Origin: JAJDUF01 sp965238265
GTDB lineage: Bacteria > Chloroflexota > UBA11872 > UBA12225 > JAJDUF01
Length of the DNA stretch: 64,000 nucleotides
Assembly (NCBI GenBank): GCA_965238265.1
Contig: OZ250185.1
Span: 1,984,001 to 2,048,000 of the forward strand
Direction of reading: 5' to 3'
Shown: piece after piece, positions 7,273 to 16,161 of the stretch
Numbering within the stretch: position 1 is the stretch's first letter
Layout of the letters: every line of letters starts with the position of its first letter
Notes under the pieces: generated by a model
What the model saw: the letters and a program-made list of their open reading frames with translations, nothing else
What the model was told of the DNA's origin: nothing
Database searches by the model: none
Program-made: the position numbers and the translations under genes

Positions 7273-9630
7273 ATGACAGCCACGAACGACCAAGGAACGC
7301 CTCCGGGTGCCGTACCCGAGTTCGAGGCAGTCGCGGTGGCCGTGGCCGCGTCCTGGTCCCACGACCCGCCGCGCTTCACCTATACCGTGCCGGAGCACCT
7401 GCAAGGGCGCCTCCGGCCGGGCCATCTCGTGACGGTGCCGTTCGGGGAGCGTACCACCTACGGCCTCGTCACCGCGCCCGTGACGGAGCGGCCCGACTTC
7501 GCGCTCCGCGACGTAGAGCGCCTGCTGCACCCGGCACCGCTCGTATCCCCTACCTACCTGGCCCTGGCCAACTGGCTAGCAGACACCTACGTTGCGCCCG
7601 CGTTCAGTGCCGCCCGGCTCATGCTACCGCCCGGCTTGGAAACCTGGCTGCATCGCTTGCTTGATGTTGAAAACGGTAAAGCCTCGCGCCTCGTGCTGCT
7701 GCCCGATGTGGAAACCTGGCTGCATCGGGTCTTGATGGTCACTGACCAAGCCCCCGACCAGGCGAGCAATCGCTGGCGCGAGGCACACCGTCGCTGGTTC
7801 GAGTTACTGCGCCGCGGCCGTCCGGTGCGGTGGCAGCGGGCCTGCGCCGTTGTCGGCAGTGCGGCTGCGCGCCGCCTGTACCGTCACTGGGCCGAGCGCG
7901 GCTGGCTAGTCAGCACATACGAAGTTGTCCTCCCATCGCTACTCGACGATAGCCTCGACCGGCGAGCGAGCGGCGAGATGACTGCCGCGGCCCCCTTCCC
8001 GGTCATGCCAAAGGGCGATAGCCACGAGGTCAGCGTGCTCCACGCCGCGCTGCCGCAGACCCGGTTCGTGTACTACCGGACGCTGATTCGCAGCTGTGTC
8101 GAAGCTGGGCAGCAGGCCCTCTTGCTCGTCCCGGACCGCCGGCAGATCACCCCGGCGCTCGACCGGCTTCAACTCGACGATCTCCGCGTAGCAACCTGGC
8201 ATGGGCAGCAAGGGCAGAAGGAGCGCTTGGAGCACTGGGCGCGTGCCCAGTCCGGGACACTCGACCTCGTTGTAGGGCTGCGGTCGGCGCTCTTCGCACC
8301 TTTGTCGCGGCTTGGTGTCATCATCGTCGAGCAGGAGCATGACGACTCCTACGCCTACAAGAGCGAATCGCCGCGTTACCGCGCTTCGACGGTAGCCGTA
8401 GAGCTAGGCCGGCTGACCGGCGCCCGCGTCGTCCTGGGGAGTGCCACCCCGGATGCTGCCACCTACTTGCAGGGGCGCCGGGGGGTGTGGACGCTCGACC
8501 AGCCGCCGGAAAGGGACACACCGCGGTCTGTCGAGATCGTTGACCTGCGCCGCGAGCGCACGGTAGGCCGGCGCGAGCTGTTGAGCCGCGCGTTGCACCA
8601 GGCGCTCGGCGCAACGCTGTCGTCCGGCGAACGCGCCATCCTCCTGCTGACCCGCCGCGGGGCCGCCCACTCGCTGCGCTGCCGCGATTGCGCTTACGTC
8701 CTGCGCTGTCCGCGTTGCGCGACGCCGGCGGCGGTCCACGGGGAGCGTTCGCCCGCCAGGGGGCGTCTGCTATGCCACTACTGCGGTTCGGCCTTGCAAA
8801 TCCCGGCCCTCTGTCCCCAGTGTGGCGGTACGCGGCTGCGGGCGCAGGGGCCGGGCACCCAAGGGCTGGAGACCGAGCTACGGACCCTGTTTCCGCGCAC
8901 GACGGTCTTTCGCTGGGATGCCGATACCGTCTGGCCGCCAGGTGGGCCGGCTCAGGTATTGGCGGCCTTTGCCCGCGGGGACATTGCCGTCTTGGTCGGT
9001 ACCCAGGGTCTCCTGCGGATGCCGGGCCGCGTCGCCGCGCCGCTGGTGGGGGTCGTTGACGCGGATACCGGGCTGCACCTACCCGACTTCCGCGCGGCCG
9101 AGCACGTCTTCCGCAGCCTGCTGGGCGCTGCCGCCCTAGCGGAAGGCACGAATACCCGGCCGGGCCGGGTGCTCGTGCAGACGCGCGAGCCACAGCACTA
9201 CTGCCTTCGCGCCTTCTTGCTCCCGCGGCGAGCGCCGTCCGGCCCCGGCGCTGCCCTTGACCCCGACGACCTCCGCGCTGCCTATGCCCGCTTCATGGCG
9301 GCCGACGCCGTTGATCGGCGGGAGCTGGGGTATCCGCCGTATGGCGTCTTGTGGCGGCTGCTGTATCTGCATCGGTTGGACACTACGGCCGAGCGGGAGG
9401 CGACGCGCTGCGCGACTACCCTGCGAAACGCCGCCGCGGAGCAATCTACTCCCGCTGCCGCCACAGACGAAGTGGAGGTCATCGGCCCGGCGCCAGCGTA
9501 CATTCGCCGCCTGCGTGACCGCGCGCGCTGGCACGTGCTGTTGCGCGGGCCACGCCACCGGCTGGCCGAGCTAGTGGCCCACGTGCCTCGTGGCTGGACC
9601 ATAGACACTGATCCGACCACCCTGCTATGA
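7273..9630 (+). CDS. priA: PriA-like primosomal protein N' with degenerate helicase motifs
   Basis: PriA restarts stalled replication forks. This 785-residue protein has the N-terminal DNA-binding domain (VPFGERTTYGLV), the eight zinc-binding cysteines (CRDC, CPRC, CHYC, CPQC, about residues 473-520) and the C-terminal GTQ...VDADTGLHLPDFRA region. However, the Walker A site expected near residue 260 reads VLHAALPQTRF, with no GKT. The DEEH box is EQEH (near 353), and the AGRAGR motif is AALAEG. ATP-driven unwinding is therefore unlikely; actinobacterial PriA shows a comparable loss. Residues about 117-164 contain a 24-residue tandem duplication (two copies of ETWLHR). No clear ribosome site precedes ATG 7273. 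Confidence 0.85.
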   Translation: MTATNDQGTPPGAVPEFEAVAVAVAASWSHDPPRFTYTVPEHLQGRLRPGHLVTVPFGERTTYGLVTAPVTERPDFALRDVERLLHPAPLVSPTYLALANWLADTYVAPAFSAARLMLPPGLETWLHRLLDVENGKASRLVLLPDVETWLHRVLMVTDQAPDQASNRWREAHRRWFELLRRGRPVRWQRACAVVGSAAARRLYRHWAERGWLVSTYEVVLPSLLDDSLDRRASGEMTAAAPFPVMPKGDSHEVSVLHAALPQTRFVYYRTLIRSCVEAGQQALLLVPDRRQITPALDRLQLDDLRVATWHGQQGQKERLEHWARAQSGTLDLVVGLRSALFAPLSRLGVIIVEQEHDDSYAYKSESPRYRASTVAVELGRLTGARVVLGSATPDAATYLQGRRGVWTLDQPPERDTPRSVEIVDLRRERTVGRRELLSRALHQALGATLSSGERAILLLTRRGAAHSLRCRDCAYVLRCPRCATPAAVHGERSPARGRLLCHYCGSALQIPALCPQCGGTRLRAQGPGTQGLETELRTLFPRTTVFRWDADTVWPPGGPAQVLAAFARGDIAVLVGTQGLLRMPGRVAAPLVGVVDADTGLHLPDFRAAEHVFRSLLGAAALAEGTNTRPGRVLVQTREPQHYCLRAFLLPRRAPSGPGAALDPDDLRAAYARFMAADAVDRRELGYPPYGVLWRLLYLHRLDTTAEREATRCATTLRNAAAEQSTPAAATDEVEVIGPAPAYIRRLRDRARWHVLLRGPRHRLAELVAHVPRGWTIDTDPTTLL

Positions 9631-9712
9631 TCTTCCGCGTTGCCCAGGCGACCGGGCAATGTCAACAGAGTCTAGTACCCGATCTCCCAGTGGCTAATCT
9701 AGGGCAAGCGCT

Positions 9713-10345
9713 ATGGCAATCCGACCGATCCTGAACGAAGGCCATCCACTGCTGCGCCAAAAGGCGAAAAAAGTACGCCGCATTGACCCATCTATGCGGC
9801 GCCTGGTTGACGATATGTTCGACACGATGCACGAGGCGGACGGTCTCGGTCTGGCCGCGCCGCAGGTCGGCGTGCCCTTGCGGCTCATCGTGATCGAGCA
9901 TGAAGGCGAGCGCTACGTCCTGTTCAACCCGGAGATTACCCGTCAGCGTGGCACGGTGGCTGATGATGAAGGCTGCCTGAGCCTGCCGCGGTGGTTCGGT
10001 CCGGTCGTCCGCAGCGAGCACGTCACCGTCAAGGGGCGTGACCACACGGGCAAAGCCGTCCGCCTCAAGCTGGAGGGCCTCCTGGCGCGCGCGATGCAGC
10101 ACGAAGTGGACCACCTCGACGGCATGCTGTTCGTGGATCGGGTCGAGGACCGTGCCCAGCTACGCTACGTGGACCCAGCGCAGGAAACCGGCCCGCAGTC
10201 CCCGGCTACCCATGCTACCGGCGCTGCGGATGGAGTAGCCGGCGATCAGCCGCCCGCTCGCGCTTCCGAGCAGCAGGAGAGCGCCGACGACCCGGACGGC
10301 ACAGCGCCCTCGGACGAGCCGGATCAGCAAGCGGCCGCGTCGTAG
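9713..10345 (+). CDS. def: Peptide deformylase
   Basis: Removes the formyl group from nascent N-terminal Met. All three motifs are present: GLGLAAPQ (residues 44-51), EGCLS (86-90, metal-binding Cys) and HEVDH (130-134, metal-binding His pair and catalytic Glu). The catalytic domain ends near residue 155. It is followed by an acidic, Pro/Ala/Gln-rich tail of about 55 residues that looks disordered and is not part of usual deformylases (about 170 residues). It lies between priA and fmt, as in many bacteria, and pairs functionally with fmt. Confidence 0.95.
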   Translation: MAIRPILNEGHPLLRQKAKKVRRIDPSMRRLVDDMFDTMHEADGLGLAAPQVGVPLRLIVIEHEGERYVLFNPEITRQRGTVADDEGCLSLPRWFGPVVRSEHVTVKGRDHTGKAVRLKLEGLLARAMQHEVDHLDGMLFVDRVEDRAQLRYVDPAQETGPQSPATHATGAADGVAGDQPPARASEQQESADDPDGTAPSDEPDQQAAAS

Positions 10346-10359
10346 CGCGCCGCGCCTCA

Positions 10360-10492
10360 CCCCCTGGCCCTTCCCCTGACCAGGGTAGGTGCGGGCGGCA
10401 TCGTAGGGGCGTCCCTTGTGGGCGCCCTCATCCCGGCCCTCTCCCGCTGGGAAAGGGGGAGGCCGCCGGAGTGGGGCGGGGATGCGGCAAAG
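10360..10492. repeat. GC-rich intergenic repeat block between def and fmt
   Basis: Contains CCCTTCCCC...GGGG-type and GGCCCTCTCCCGCTGGGAAAGGG segments typical of the dispersed GC-rich palindromes of this genome. No coding evidence. Confidence 0.5.
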
Positions 10493-10515
10493 CCGTCACC
10501 GGAGGAGAAAGAAAC

Positions 10516-11529
10516 TTGCTGACTACGGCGACACCGGCACCGCCGCCGAGCCGCCCGGCTCGGGCTGTCTTCATGGGCACGCCCGACTTCGCCGCCGTCA
10601 TCTTGCGGCGCCTGCTGCAACGGCCGGACCTGGTGACGGTGGCAGCAGCGGTTACTCAGCCGGATCGCCCGGCCGGGCGGGGACGTCGTCTTGAGCAACC
10701 GCCGGTGAAAGTGGAGGCGGCGCGCGCTGGCGTCGAGGTGGTCCAGCCCGTGAGTGTCCGCCGCCCACGGTTTGCGGAGTGGCTACAACGCTTGGCGCCC
10801 GACCTGCTGCTTGTAGCGGCGTATGGGAAGATTCTGCCGCCGGCAGTCCTGGCGATACCGCCGCGCGGTGCGCTCAACGTGCATGCGTCGCTCTTGCCCC
10901 GCCATCGCGGTGCCTCACCGGTGAGTGCTGCCCTGCTCGCCGGCGACACAGTGACCGGCGTCTCGCTCATGCTCATGAACGAGACGATGGATGCCGGCCC
11001 GGTCCTGGCCACGGCCGCAGAGCCGATTGCTCCCGATGACACCACCGAGACGCTGACGGCCCGGTGGTCCTCGCTGGGCGCTACGCTGCTCCTCGACACC
11101 CTCCCGCCGTGGCTTGCCGGCGCGGTGACGGCACAGCCGCAGGACAGCGGCCAAGCCACCTACTGCCGCCCCCTGCGGCGCGATGATGGCCGGCTGCTCT
11201 GGGACGAGCCGGCCGAGCACCTAGCCCGCCAGGTGCGGGCAATGATCCCGTGGCCCGGCGCCTACACCTATTGGGCCAAGCGCCAGCTCAAGGTGTGGGT
11301 GGCCCGGGCGCTCCCTATGGATGTCGACAGCCCAACGCCGCCCGTGCCCGGCACGGTCGTCGAGCAGGGCCGCAGACCGGCGGTGGTGTGTGGCGAGGGC
11401 CTCCTAGCCCTGGACCAGGTGCAACTCGCCGGACGGTGCCGGATGGCCGCAGCAGACTTCCTCCGTGGACAGCGTGCCTTTGTCGGGGCACGGCTCTCCG
11501 CCAGCGACCCCAGCTCATTGCAGCGGTAG
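10516..11529 (+). CDS. fmt: Methionyl-tRNA formyltransferase
   Basis: Transfers a formyl group from 10-formyl-THF to initiator Met-tRNA. The N-terminal Rossmann-like domain begins AVFMGTPDFAAV. The active-site region NVHASLLPRHRGASP supplies the conserved Asn and His, and MDAGPVL the Asp. The C-terminal OB-fold follows from about residue 205. I place the start at the TTG codon at 10516 because a strong GGAGGAG (10501-10507) lies eight bases upstream; this gives 337 residues. The upstream in-frame ATG at 10471 has no such site and would add unrelated repeat-derived sequence. Partner of def. Confidence 0.93.
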   Translation: MLTTATPAPPPSRPARAVFMGTPDFAAVILRRLLQRPDLVTVAAAVTQPDRPAGRGRRLEQPPVKVEAARAGVEVVQPVSVRRPRFAEWLQRLAPDLLLVAAYGKILPPAVLAIPPRGALNVHASLLPRHRGASPVSAALLAGDTVTGVSLMLMNETMDAGPVLATAAEPIAPDDTTETLTARWSSLGATLLLDTLPPWLAGAVTAQPQDSGQATYCRPLRRDDGRLLWDEPAEHLARQVRAMIPWPGAYTYWAKRQLKVWVARALPMDVDSPTPPVPGTVVEQGRRPAVVCGEGLLALDQVQLAGRCRMAAADFLRGQRAFVGARLSASDPSSLQR

Positions 11530-11544
11530 GGGGGGGCCATGACT

Positions 11545-11567
11545 CCCCTTCCCTGCCAGGGAAGGGG
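11545..11567. repeat. Hairpin between convergent fmt and cupin gene
   Basis: Perfect ten-base arms CCCCTTCCCT and AGGGAAGGGG around GCC. It lies between two convergent genes. The lack of a T-run argues against a classic terminator; it matches the dispersed palindrome at 13674-13695. Confidence 0.6.
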
Positions 11568-11596
11568 TCGGGGGTTAGGTGCAGTACGGCTTATCC

Positions 11597-12047
11597 CTAC
11601 TTGACGCCGAGCGCCGGTTCGTCTTGCCAGGTCGGCGCGACGTGAACAGTAGCGCCGGGTGTCGGGGGCTGCCGGCGGCCCGCGTGCGTCGTAGTGCGTA
11701 TGGGTGGGCGAGCGGTGGGGTGTCACGGTCAGGTAATACACCGCCGGCTCGTCACCGGCGCAGCTGACGCGGTGCTTTTCGTGTGGCCAGGCAACGACGG
11801 CCTGACCGGCCGTGGCGATCACCGTCTCGTCCTCGATCTCGAAGCGTACCGCGCCTGAGCGCAGCTGACCGGTGCTTTTCGTGTGGCCCAAGACGACCCA
11901 CACCTCGATGCCGCCGGATTCTTCGTGGCTGTGGAAGCTCCCTAGCTCCGCGCCCGGTTCGGTGCGAATGAACCGCGCCCGCACCTCGGGGACGGCCACG
12001 GCCGTGCCCATCGGGTCATCGCGCCAATCGAACGTTCTGGCTGGCAT
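11597..12047 (-). pseudogene. Cupin-domain protein with internal duplication and frameshift
   Basis: A small single-domain cupin starting MPARTFDWRDDP at ATG 12047, preceded by AAGGAG. Cupin residues FHSHEESGGIEVWVVL and WPHEKHRVSCAG are visible. Two anomalies are seen. First, the expected EGEV turn after WVVL is replaced by LGHTKSTGQLRSGA, whose DNA (11859-11888) is a near-copy of DNA about 100 bases away in the same gene (11758-11787). Second, an extra G in the GGG run near 11679-11685 shifts the frame. Removing it restores GRRQPPTPGATV and a sensible end ALGVK at stop 11597-11599. As read, the frame runs on into fmt antisense. It is probably non-functional, or a sequencing error explains the second lesion. 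Confidence 0.7.
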
Positions 12048-12094
12048 AGTCGAAACTCCTTCCCTCACCAAAACCCATCCCTACTACGTCAGGA

Positions 12095-12108
12095 CGCAAC
12101 ATGTTGCG
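12095..12108. repeat. Perfect 14-bp palindrome CGCAACATGTTGCG
   Basis: Lies between the cupin gene and the end of lpd. A related palindrome with arms CGCAGC/GCTGCG occurs at 13571-13591 on the other side of lpd. They may be members of a small dispersed family; a protein-binding role is possible but unsupported. Confidence 0.4.
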
Positions 12109-12111
12109 CTG

Positions 12112-13533
12112 CTACATATGGATGGCGCGCCCCTCGGTCGCCAGGGCGGCTTCCTTGACCACCTCGCTCAATGTTGGATGCGCGTGGACCAGGCGACCTA
12201 GCTCGTTCGTCGTGCCTTCGAGGAGCTGCACGGCGCCGACCTCGGCCAGTAGCTCCGTGGCCTCGGGGCCAATGAGGTGCGCCCCCAAGACCTCGCCATA
12301 CTGCGCATCGGCTACGATCTGGGCAAAGCCATTGTGGTCGCCCAGCGCCAGCGCCTTGCCCGATGCCTGGAGCGGGAACGTGCCGACCTGCACCTCGTAT
12401 CCCTGCTCGCGTGCTTGCGCCGCGGTGAGGCCCAGGCTGGCGATTTGCGGATGGGTGTAGACCGGCTTGGGCATGTTGACGTAATTGAGCGGCTCGGGTG
12501 CCTCGCCGGTAATCACCTCGACGGCGATTTCGCCCATGGCCATGGCCACGTGGGCTAGAGGGAGCTTCCCCGTCACGTCGCCGATAGCGTAGATTCCGGG
12601 GACATTCGTGGCCATCCGGTCGTCAACCGTGATCCAGCCGCGGTCGAGCTGCACACCAACCTCTTCCAGGCCGATGTTTTCCGTGTTGGGGCGGACACTC
12701 AGCGCCACAATCGCGCGATCAGCGGTCAGCTCGCGGCGTTCGTCGTTTTGGGTGAACACGATCTGCGCTTGGCCAGCAACCGCCTGGACGGACTCCACGC
12801 GCGAGCCGGTCTCGACCTTGATGCCCTGCCGTCGGAAGGAGCGCTGCAACGCCTCCGCGAGCGTAGGCTCCATTTCGGGTAGCAAGTGCGGCTGCATCTC
12901 CAGGATCGTCACCTCTGCGCCATACGCGCGGGAGAGGTAGCCAAGCTCGCAGCCGATGATCCCACCGCCAATCATCACCACGGACTCAGGCAAGGTCTCG
13001 GCGACGATGGCCTCCTTGTAGGTCATCACGACCTCGCCGTCAACCTCCATCCCTGGGAAGACCAGCGGCCGTGCGCCGGTCGCCAGGATCACGTTGCGGG
13101 CGGCTAGTTCTTGCTCGCCGTCGTCCGTAGCCACGACGAGGCGGTCGCGGGCTGCGAGGCGCCCGTTGCCGTACACGAGGTCCACCTTGGCCCGCCGCAG
13201 GAGGAATTCGACGCCTTTGGTGAGGCGCCCGACGACCTGGCGGCTGCGGGCTACCGCCTGCGCGTAGTCGGTGTGCAGATTGTCCACGACAATGCCAAAA
13301 TCGTCCGCGTGCTGCAGCGTGGTGAGGATGTCGGCGCCGCGCAACAGGGCCTTCGACGGGATGCAGCCCACGTTCAGGCAGACGCCGCCCACATATTCAC
13401 GCTCGACAATCGCGGTGCGTAGTCCCAGCTGCGCTGCCCGTAGCGCGGCGACATAGCCGCCGGGACCGGAGCCGAGAATGACCACATCGTAGAGCCTGCC
13501 CCTGGCCTGACCAGGGGGATCGGTATTAGCCAC
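12112..13533 (-). CDS. lpdA: Dihydrolipoamide dehydrogenase (E3)
   Basis: Reoxidises dihydrolipoamide of E2 with NAD+. The 473-residue flavoprotein has FAD-binding VVILGSGPGGYVAA, the redox disulfide GGVCLNVGCIPSK, NAD-binding MIGGGIIGCELG and the C-terminal His-Glu pair in HAHPTLSE. I use GTG 13533, placed about eight bases after AGGAAGAG; an earlier start would add repeat-derived residues. It is the last gene of the pdhA-pdhB-pdhC-lpd operon, separated from pdhC by a repeat-filled 279-base gap, so it could also have its own promoter. Confidence 0.95.
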   Translation of the reverse strand: MANTDPPGQARGRLYDVVILGSGPGGYVAALRAAQLGLRTAIVEREYVGGVCLNVGCIPSKALLRGADILTTLQHADDFGIVVDNLHTDYAQAVARSRQVVGRLTKGVEFLLRRAKVDLVYGNGRLAARDRLVVATDDGEQELAARNVILATGARPLVFPGMEVDGEVVMTYKEAIVAETLPESVVMIGGGIIGCELGYLSRAYGAEVTILEMQPHLLPEMEPTLAEALQRSFRRQGIKVETGSRVESVQAVAGQAQIVFTQNDERRELTADRAIVALSVRPNTENIGLEEVGVQLDRGWITVDDRMATNVPGIYAIGDVTGKLPLAHVAMAMGEIAVEVITGEAPEPLNYVNMPKPVYTHPQIASLGLTAAQAREQGYEVQVGTFPLQASGKALALGDHNGFAQIVADAQYGEVLGAHLIGPEATELLAEVGAVQLLEGTTNELGRLVHAHPTLSEVVKEAALATEGRAIHM

Positions 13534-13570
13534 CGTGCTTACTCTTCCTTTCTCACCAGGGCTGCTGGTA

Positions 13571-13780
13571 GGGACGCAGCACGCTGCGCCCTGACGCATG
13601 ACCCGGCGGTCGCCCCCTTCCCCAGCGGGAGAGGGCTAGGGTAGGGATGAGACAGGTTGGACCTAACCCCCGGCCCCTTCCCTCCAGGGAAGGGGAGTCC
13701 GCGCAACGATCAGCCGCCCCTTCCCTTCAGGGAGGGGGTTGGGAGTAGGTGCGCCTCTCCACACGAAAACCTGCCCCTAT
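13571..13780. repeat. Cluster of GC-rich palindromes between pdhC and lpd
   Basis: Contains the CGCAGC-AC-GCTGCG palindrome (13571-13591), a perfect CCCCTTCCCT/AGGGAAGGGG hairpin (13674-13695), a degenerate copy after it, and the CTCCACACGAAAACCTG tag near 13755. No gene is visible. Confidence 0.6.
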
Positions 13781-13812
13781 GAGCTCTTTATCCTCTCGTG
13801 TGCCGGCCCTGG

Positions 13813-15084
13813 TCAGGCCGGCGTCCGGGGGAGGCCTAAGTCGAGGAGCAGCAACGGGTTCTCCATGATCCGCTTCAGCTCGACCAGGAACGCCACGGCG
13901 TTCGCTCCGTCGCCGACACGGTGGTCAACTGACAGCGTTACGCGCATGATGTCGGCGATAACGATCTCATCAGCGCGGACCACCGGCTGACGAATGGCCG
14001 CGGCGACCGCCAGGATGGCCGCCTGGGGCGGGTTGATGATCGCGGAGAACTCCTCTACGTCCCGCGTCAAGGCGCCCATATTGCTGATGGTAAAGGTGCC
14101 GCCCTCGAAGTCCTCGGGCCGATTACGGCCGCCGCGCGTGCGCTCGATAAGCGCCTTCGTCTCGGCGGCAAGCTGATAGACCGACTTGGTATCAGTGTCA
14201 TGCACAATGGGTACCACCAACCCGTCGTCGAGCGACACGGCTACCCCCACATGCACGCGCCGGAACCGGCGCACTTTGCCGTCTATGAACCAGGCGTTGA
14301 GGTCAGGGACGTTGCGGAGCGTGCGTGCGACCCCGGCGATAACCATGTCGTTGAGTGAGGGCTGTGCTGCCTCATCCGGCGCCAGCGCCGCCAGCTGCTT
14401 TCGCAGCGCCAGGACGGCGCCCATGTCAATCGGCACCGTCACGTAGAAATGCGGCGCCCCCGGCTTGCTGAGTGTCATGGCACGGGCAATCGCGGCCCGC
14501 ATCCTGTTCAGCTCGATGTCGGCGTACTCGGGTCCTGCGGCCTCGGCCGGGACCACCGCTGGTGCAGCGGGTGCCGCTGCCCGCGCGGCCTCAATGTCGC
14601 GGCGCTCGATCCGCCCCAGCGGGCCACTGCCGGTGATACGCGCTAGATCGAGGCCATGCTCGGCCGCGAGCCGCCGCGCCAACGGTGAGGCGCGCACGCG
14701 ACCGGCCGGCGCTGCCGGGGCCGCCTCCGGGGCCGGCGCCTCAACCGCCGCGCCATTGCTCGCGGGGGCCTCTGCGGGGGCGGCTGTCTCTGGGGCCGGC
14801 GCCGCGCCGATCTTGATGTTCAGCGCCGCCAAGTCTACGGCCTCGCCCGGCTGGGCGACGACAGCGATGGCTTGCCCCACCGGGACTTCCTCGCCCTCCT
14901 GCGCGACTATCGTATGCAGGATGCCATCGTCGAAGTTCTCGACTTCGATGGTGACTTTCTCCGTCTCGATTTCCGCGACCTTCTCGCCGCGCGTGACCGC
15001 GTCACCCTCCTGCTTGAGCCAGCGGACAATCTTGCCCTGCTCCATGTCAAAGCCCATCTTGGGCATCATCAGGGTTTTGGCCAT
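13813..15084 (-). CDS. pdhC: Dihydrolipoamide acetyltransferase (E2)
   Basis: Core of the pyruvate (or related 2-oxoacid) dehydrogenase complex; moves the acyl group from E1 to CoA. The 423-residue protein shows one lipoyl domain (residues 1-78, swinging-arm Lys in ETEKVT), an Ala/Pro-rich linker, an E3/E1-binding domain (RASPLARRLAAEHG...GPLGRIERRDI, about 130-165), a second linker and the catalytic domain with SVDHRVGDGA near the C-terminus (DHRxxDG). It sits between pdhB and lpd in one operon. Acyl preference (pyruvate, acetoin or branched-chain) cannot be decided from sequence alone. Confidence 0.93.
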   Translation of the reverse strand: MAKTLMMPKMGFDMEQGKIVRWLKQEGDAVTRGEKVAEIETEKVTIEVENFDDGILHTIVAQEGEEVPVGQAIAVVAQPGEAVDLAALNIKIGAAPAPETAAPAEAPASNGAAVEAPAPEAAPAAPAGRVRASPLARRLAAEHGLDLARITGSGPLGRIERRDIEAARAAAPAAPAVVPAEAAGPEYADIELNRMRAAIARAMTLSKPGAPHFYVTVPIDMGAVLALRKQLAALAPDEAAQPSLNDMVIAGVARTLRNVPDLNAWFIDGKVRRFRRVHVGVAVSLDDGLVVPIVHDTDTKSVYQLAAETKALIERTRGGRNRPEDFEGGTFTISNMGALTRDVEEFSAIINPPQAAILAVAAAIRQPVVRADEIVIADIMRVTLSVDHRVGDGANAVAFLVELKRIMENPLLLLDLGLPRTPA

Positions 15085-15150
15085 AATAAGTTCTCAGCCC
15101 TTAGGAGAAGTTGCCGGTAAACGGTGCATGGTCAACGGTGGAACGGTGCG

Positions 15151-16128
15151 CTAACGTAACACCTCGCGCACGGCCTGGACGATGTGGGCGGCGGTGGGAA
15201 TGATGGCCGCTTCGAGATTGAAGGCGTAGGGCATCGGGACTTCGGCCATTGCGACCCGGCGCACTGGCGCATCGAGGAAGTCGAACGCGCCTTCCGCAAT
15301 GGTCGCAGCGATTTCGGCGGTCATCCCACACGACCGCCAATCCTCGCCAGCGACGACGGCCCGCGTGGTCTTCTCGACGGAGCGCACGATGGTTGCGGTG
15401 TCCAGTGGTCGCAGCGTGCGGAGGTCCACAATCTCGGCCGCAACGCCCTCTGACGCCAGCGCGTCGGCCGCCTTGTGGGCCTCCACCAACATGCGCGACC
15501 ACGCCACAATCGTAACGTCACGCCCCTCGCGCTTGACCTCGGCCTGACCGAACGGCACGACGAAATCGCCCTCCGGTACCTCCCCGCGCTCGCGGTAGAC
15601 GGCCGTGTGCTCCAGGAAGATCACCGGATCGTCGTCGCGGATAGCGTTCTTGAGCAGTCCCTTTGCGTCGTAGGGCGTACCCGGCGCGACGACCTTCAGG
15701 CCGGGCACGTAGGCAAAGTAGGCATCGAAGTTCTGCGAGTGGGTCGCCGAGAGGCTGCCGAAACCATTCGGCGTGCGCACAACGATGGGTATCTTGATCT
15801 GCCCGCCAAACATGCTGTAGATTTTGGCCGCGTGATTGACGATCTGGTCCATCGCCAGCAGGCTGAAGTTGACCGTCATCAGCTCCGCGATGGGGCGGAG
15901 GCCCCCCATTGCGCCCCCAATGGCCATTCCGACGATGCCGGCTTCGGCGATGGGCGTATCCAGCACGCGGTCGAGGCCGAATTGCTCGGATAGGCCGCTG
16001 GTGATCCCGTAGGTGCCGCCGTAGGCATCATCGGAGATGTCCTCGCCCAGGATGCAGACCTTGGCGTCACGCTCCATCTCCTCCAGGAGCGCATCGTGGA
16101 GCGCTTCCCGCACGGTAATCTCCGCCAT
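15151..16128 (-). CDS. pdhB: 2-oxoacid dehydrogenase E1 beta subunit
   Basis: Beta half of the ThDP-dependent E1 heterotetramer. The 325-residue protein reads AEITVREAL, GEDISDDAYGGTYG, DTPIAEAGIVG (conserved Glu region) and RTPNGFGSLSATHSQNF, all typical of PdhB/AcoB. The start is ATG 16128 with GGGAG upstream; an in-frame start ten codons earlier lacks support. It begins 33 bases after pdhA and ends 66 bases before pdhC. ThDP is bound at the interface with PdhA. Confidence 0.94.
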   Translation of the reverse strand: MAEITVREALHDALLEEMERDAKVCILGEDISDDAYGGTYGITSGLSEQFGLDRVLDTPIAEAGIVGMAIGGAMGGLRPIAELMTVNFSLLAMDQIVNHAAKIYSMFGGQIKIPIVVRTPNGFGSLSATHSQNFDAYFAYVPGLKVVAPGTPYDAKGLLKNAIRDDDPVIFLEHTAVYRERGEVPEGDFVVPFGQAEVKREGRDVTIVAWSRMLVEAHKAADALASEGVAAEIVDLRTLRPLDTATIVRSVEKTTRAVVAGEDWRSCGMTAEIAATIAEGAFDFLDAPVRRVAMAEVPMPYAFNLEAAIIPTAAHIVQAVREVLR

Positions 16129-16161
16129 CACCCGCTCCCTGACTAGCCGAAGCTGCACTCT

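Noticed and set aside
12072..12111. Upstream extension of the cupin frame beyond 12047
   Set aside because: ATG 12047 has a good AAGGAG site; the codons upstream have no support.
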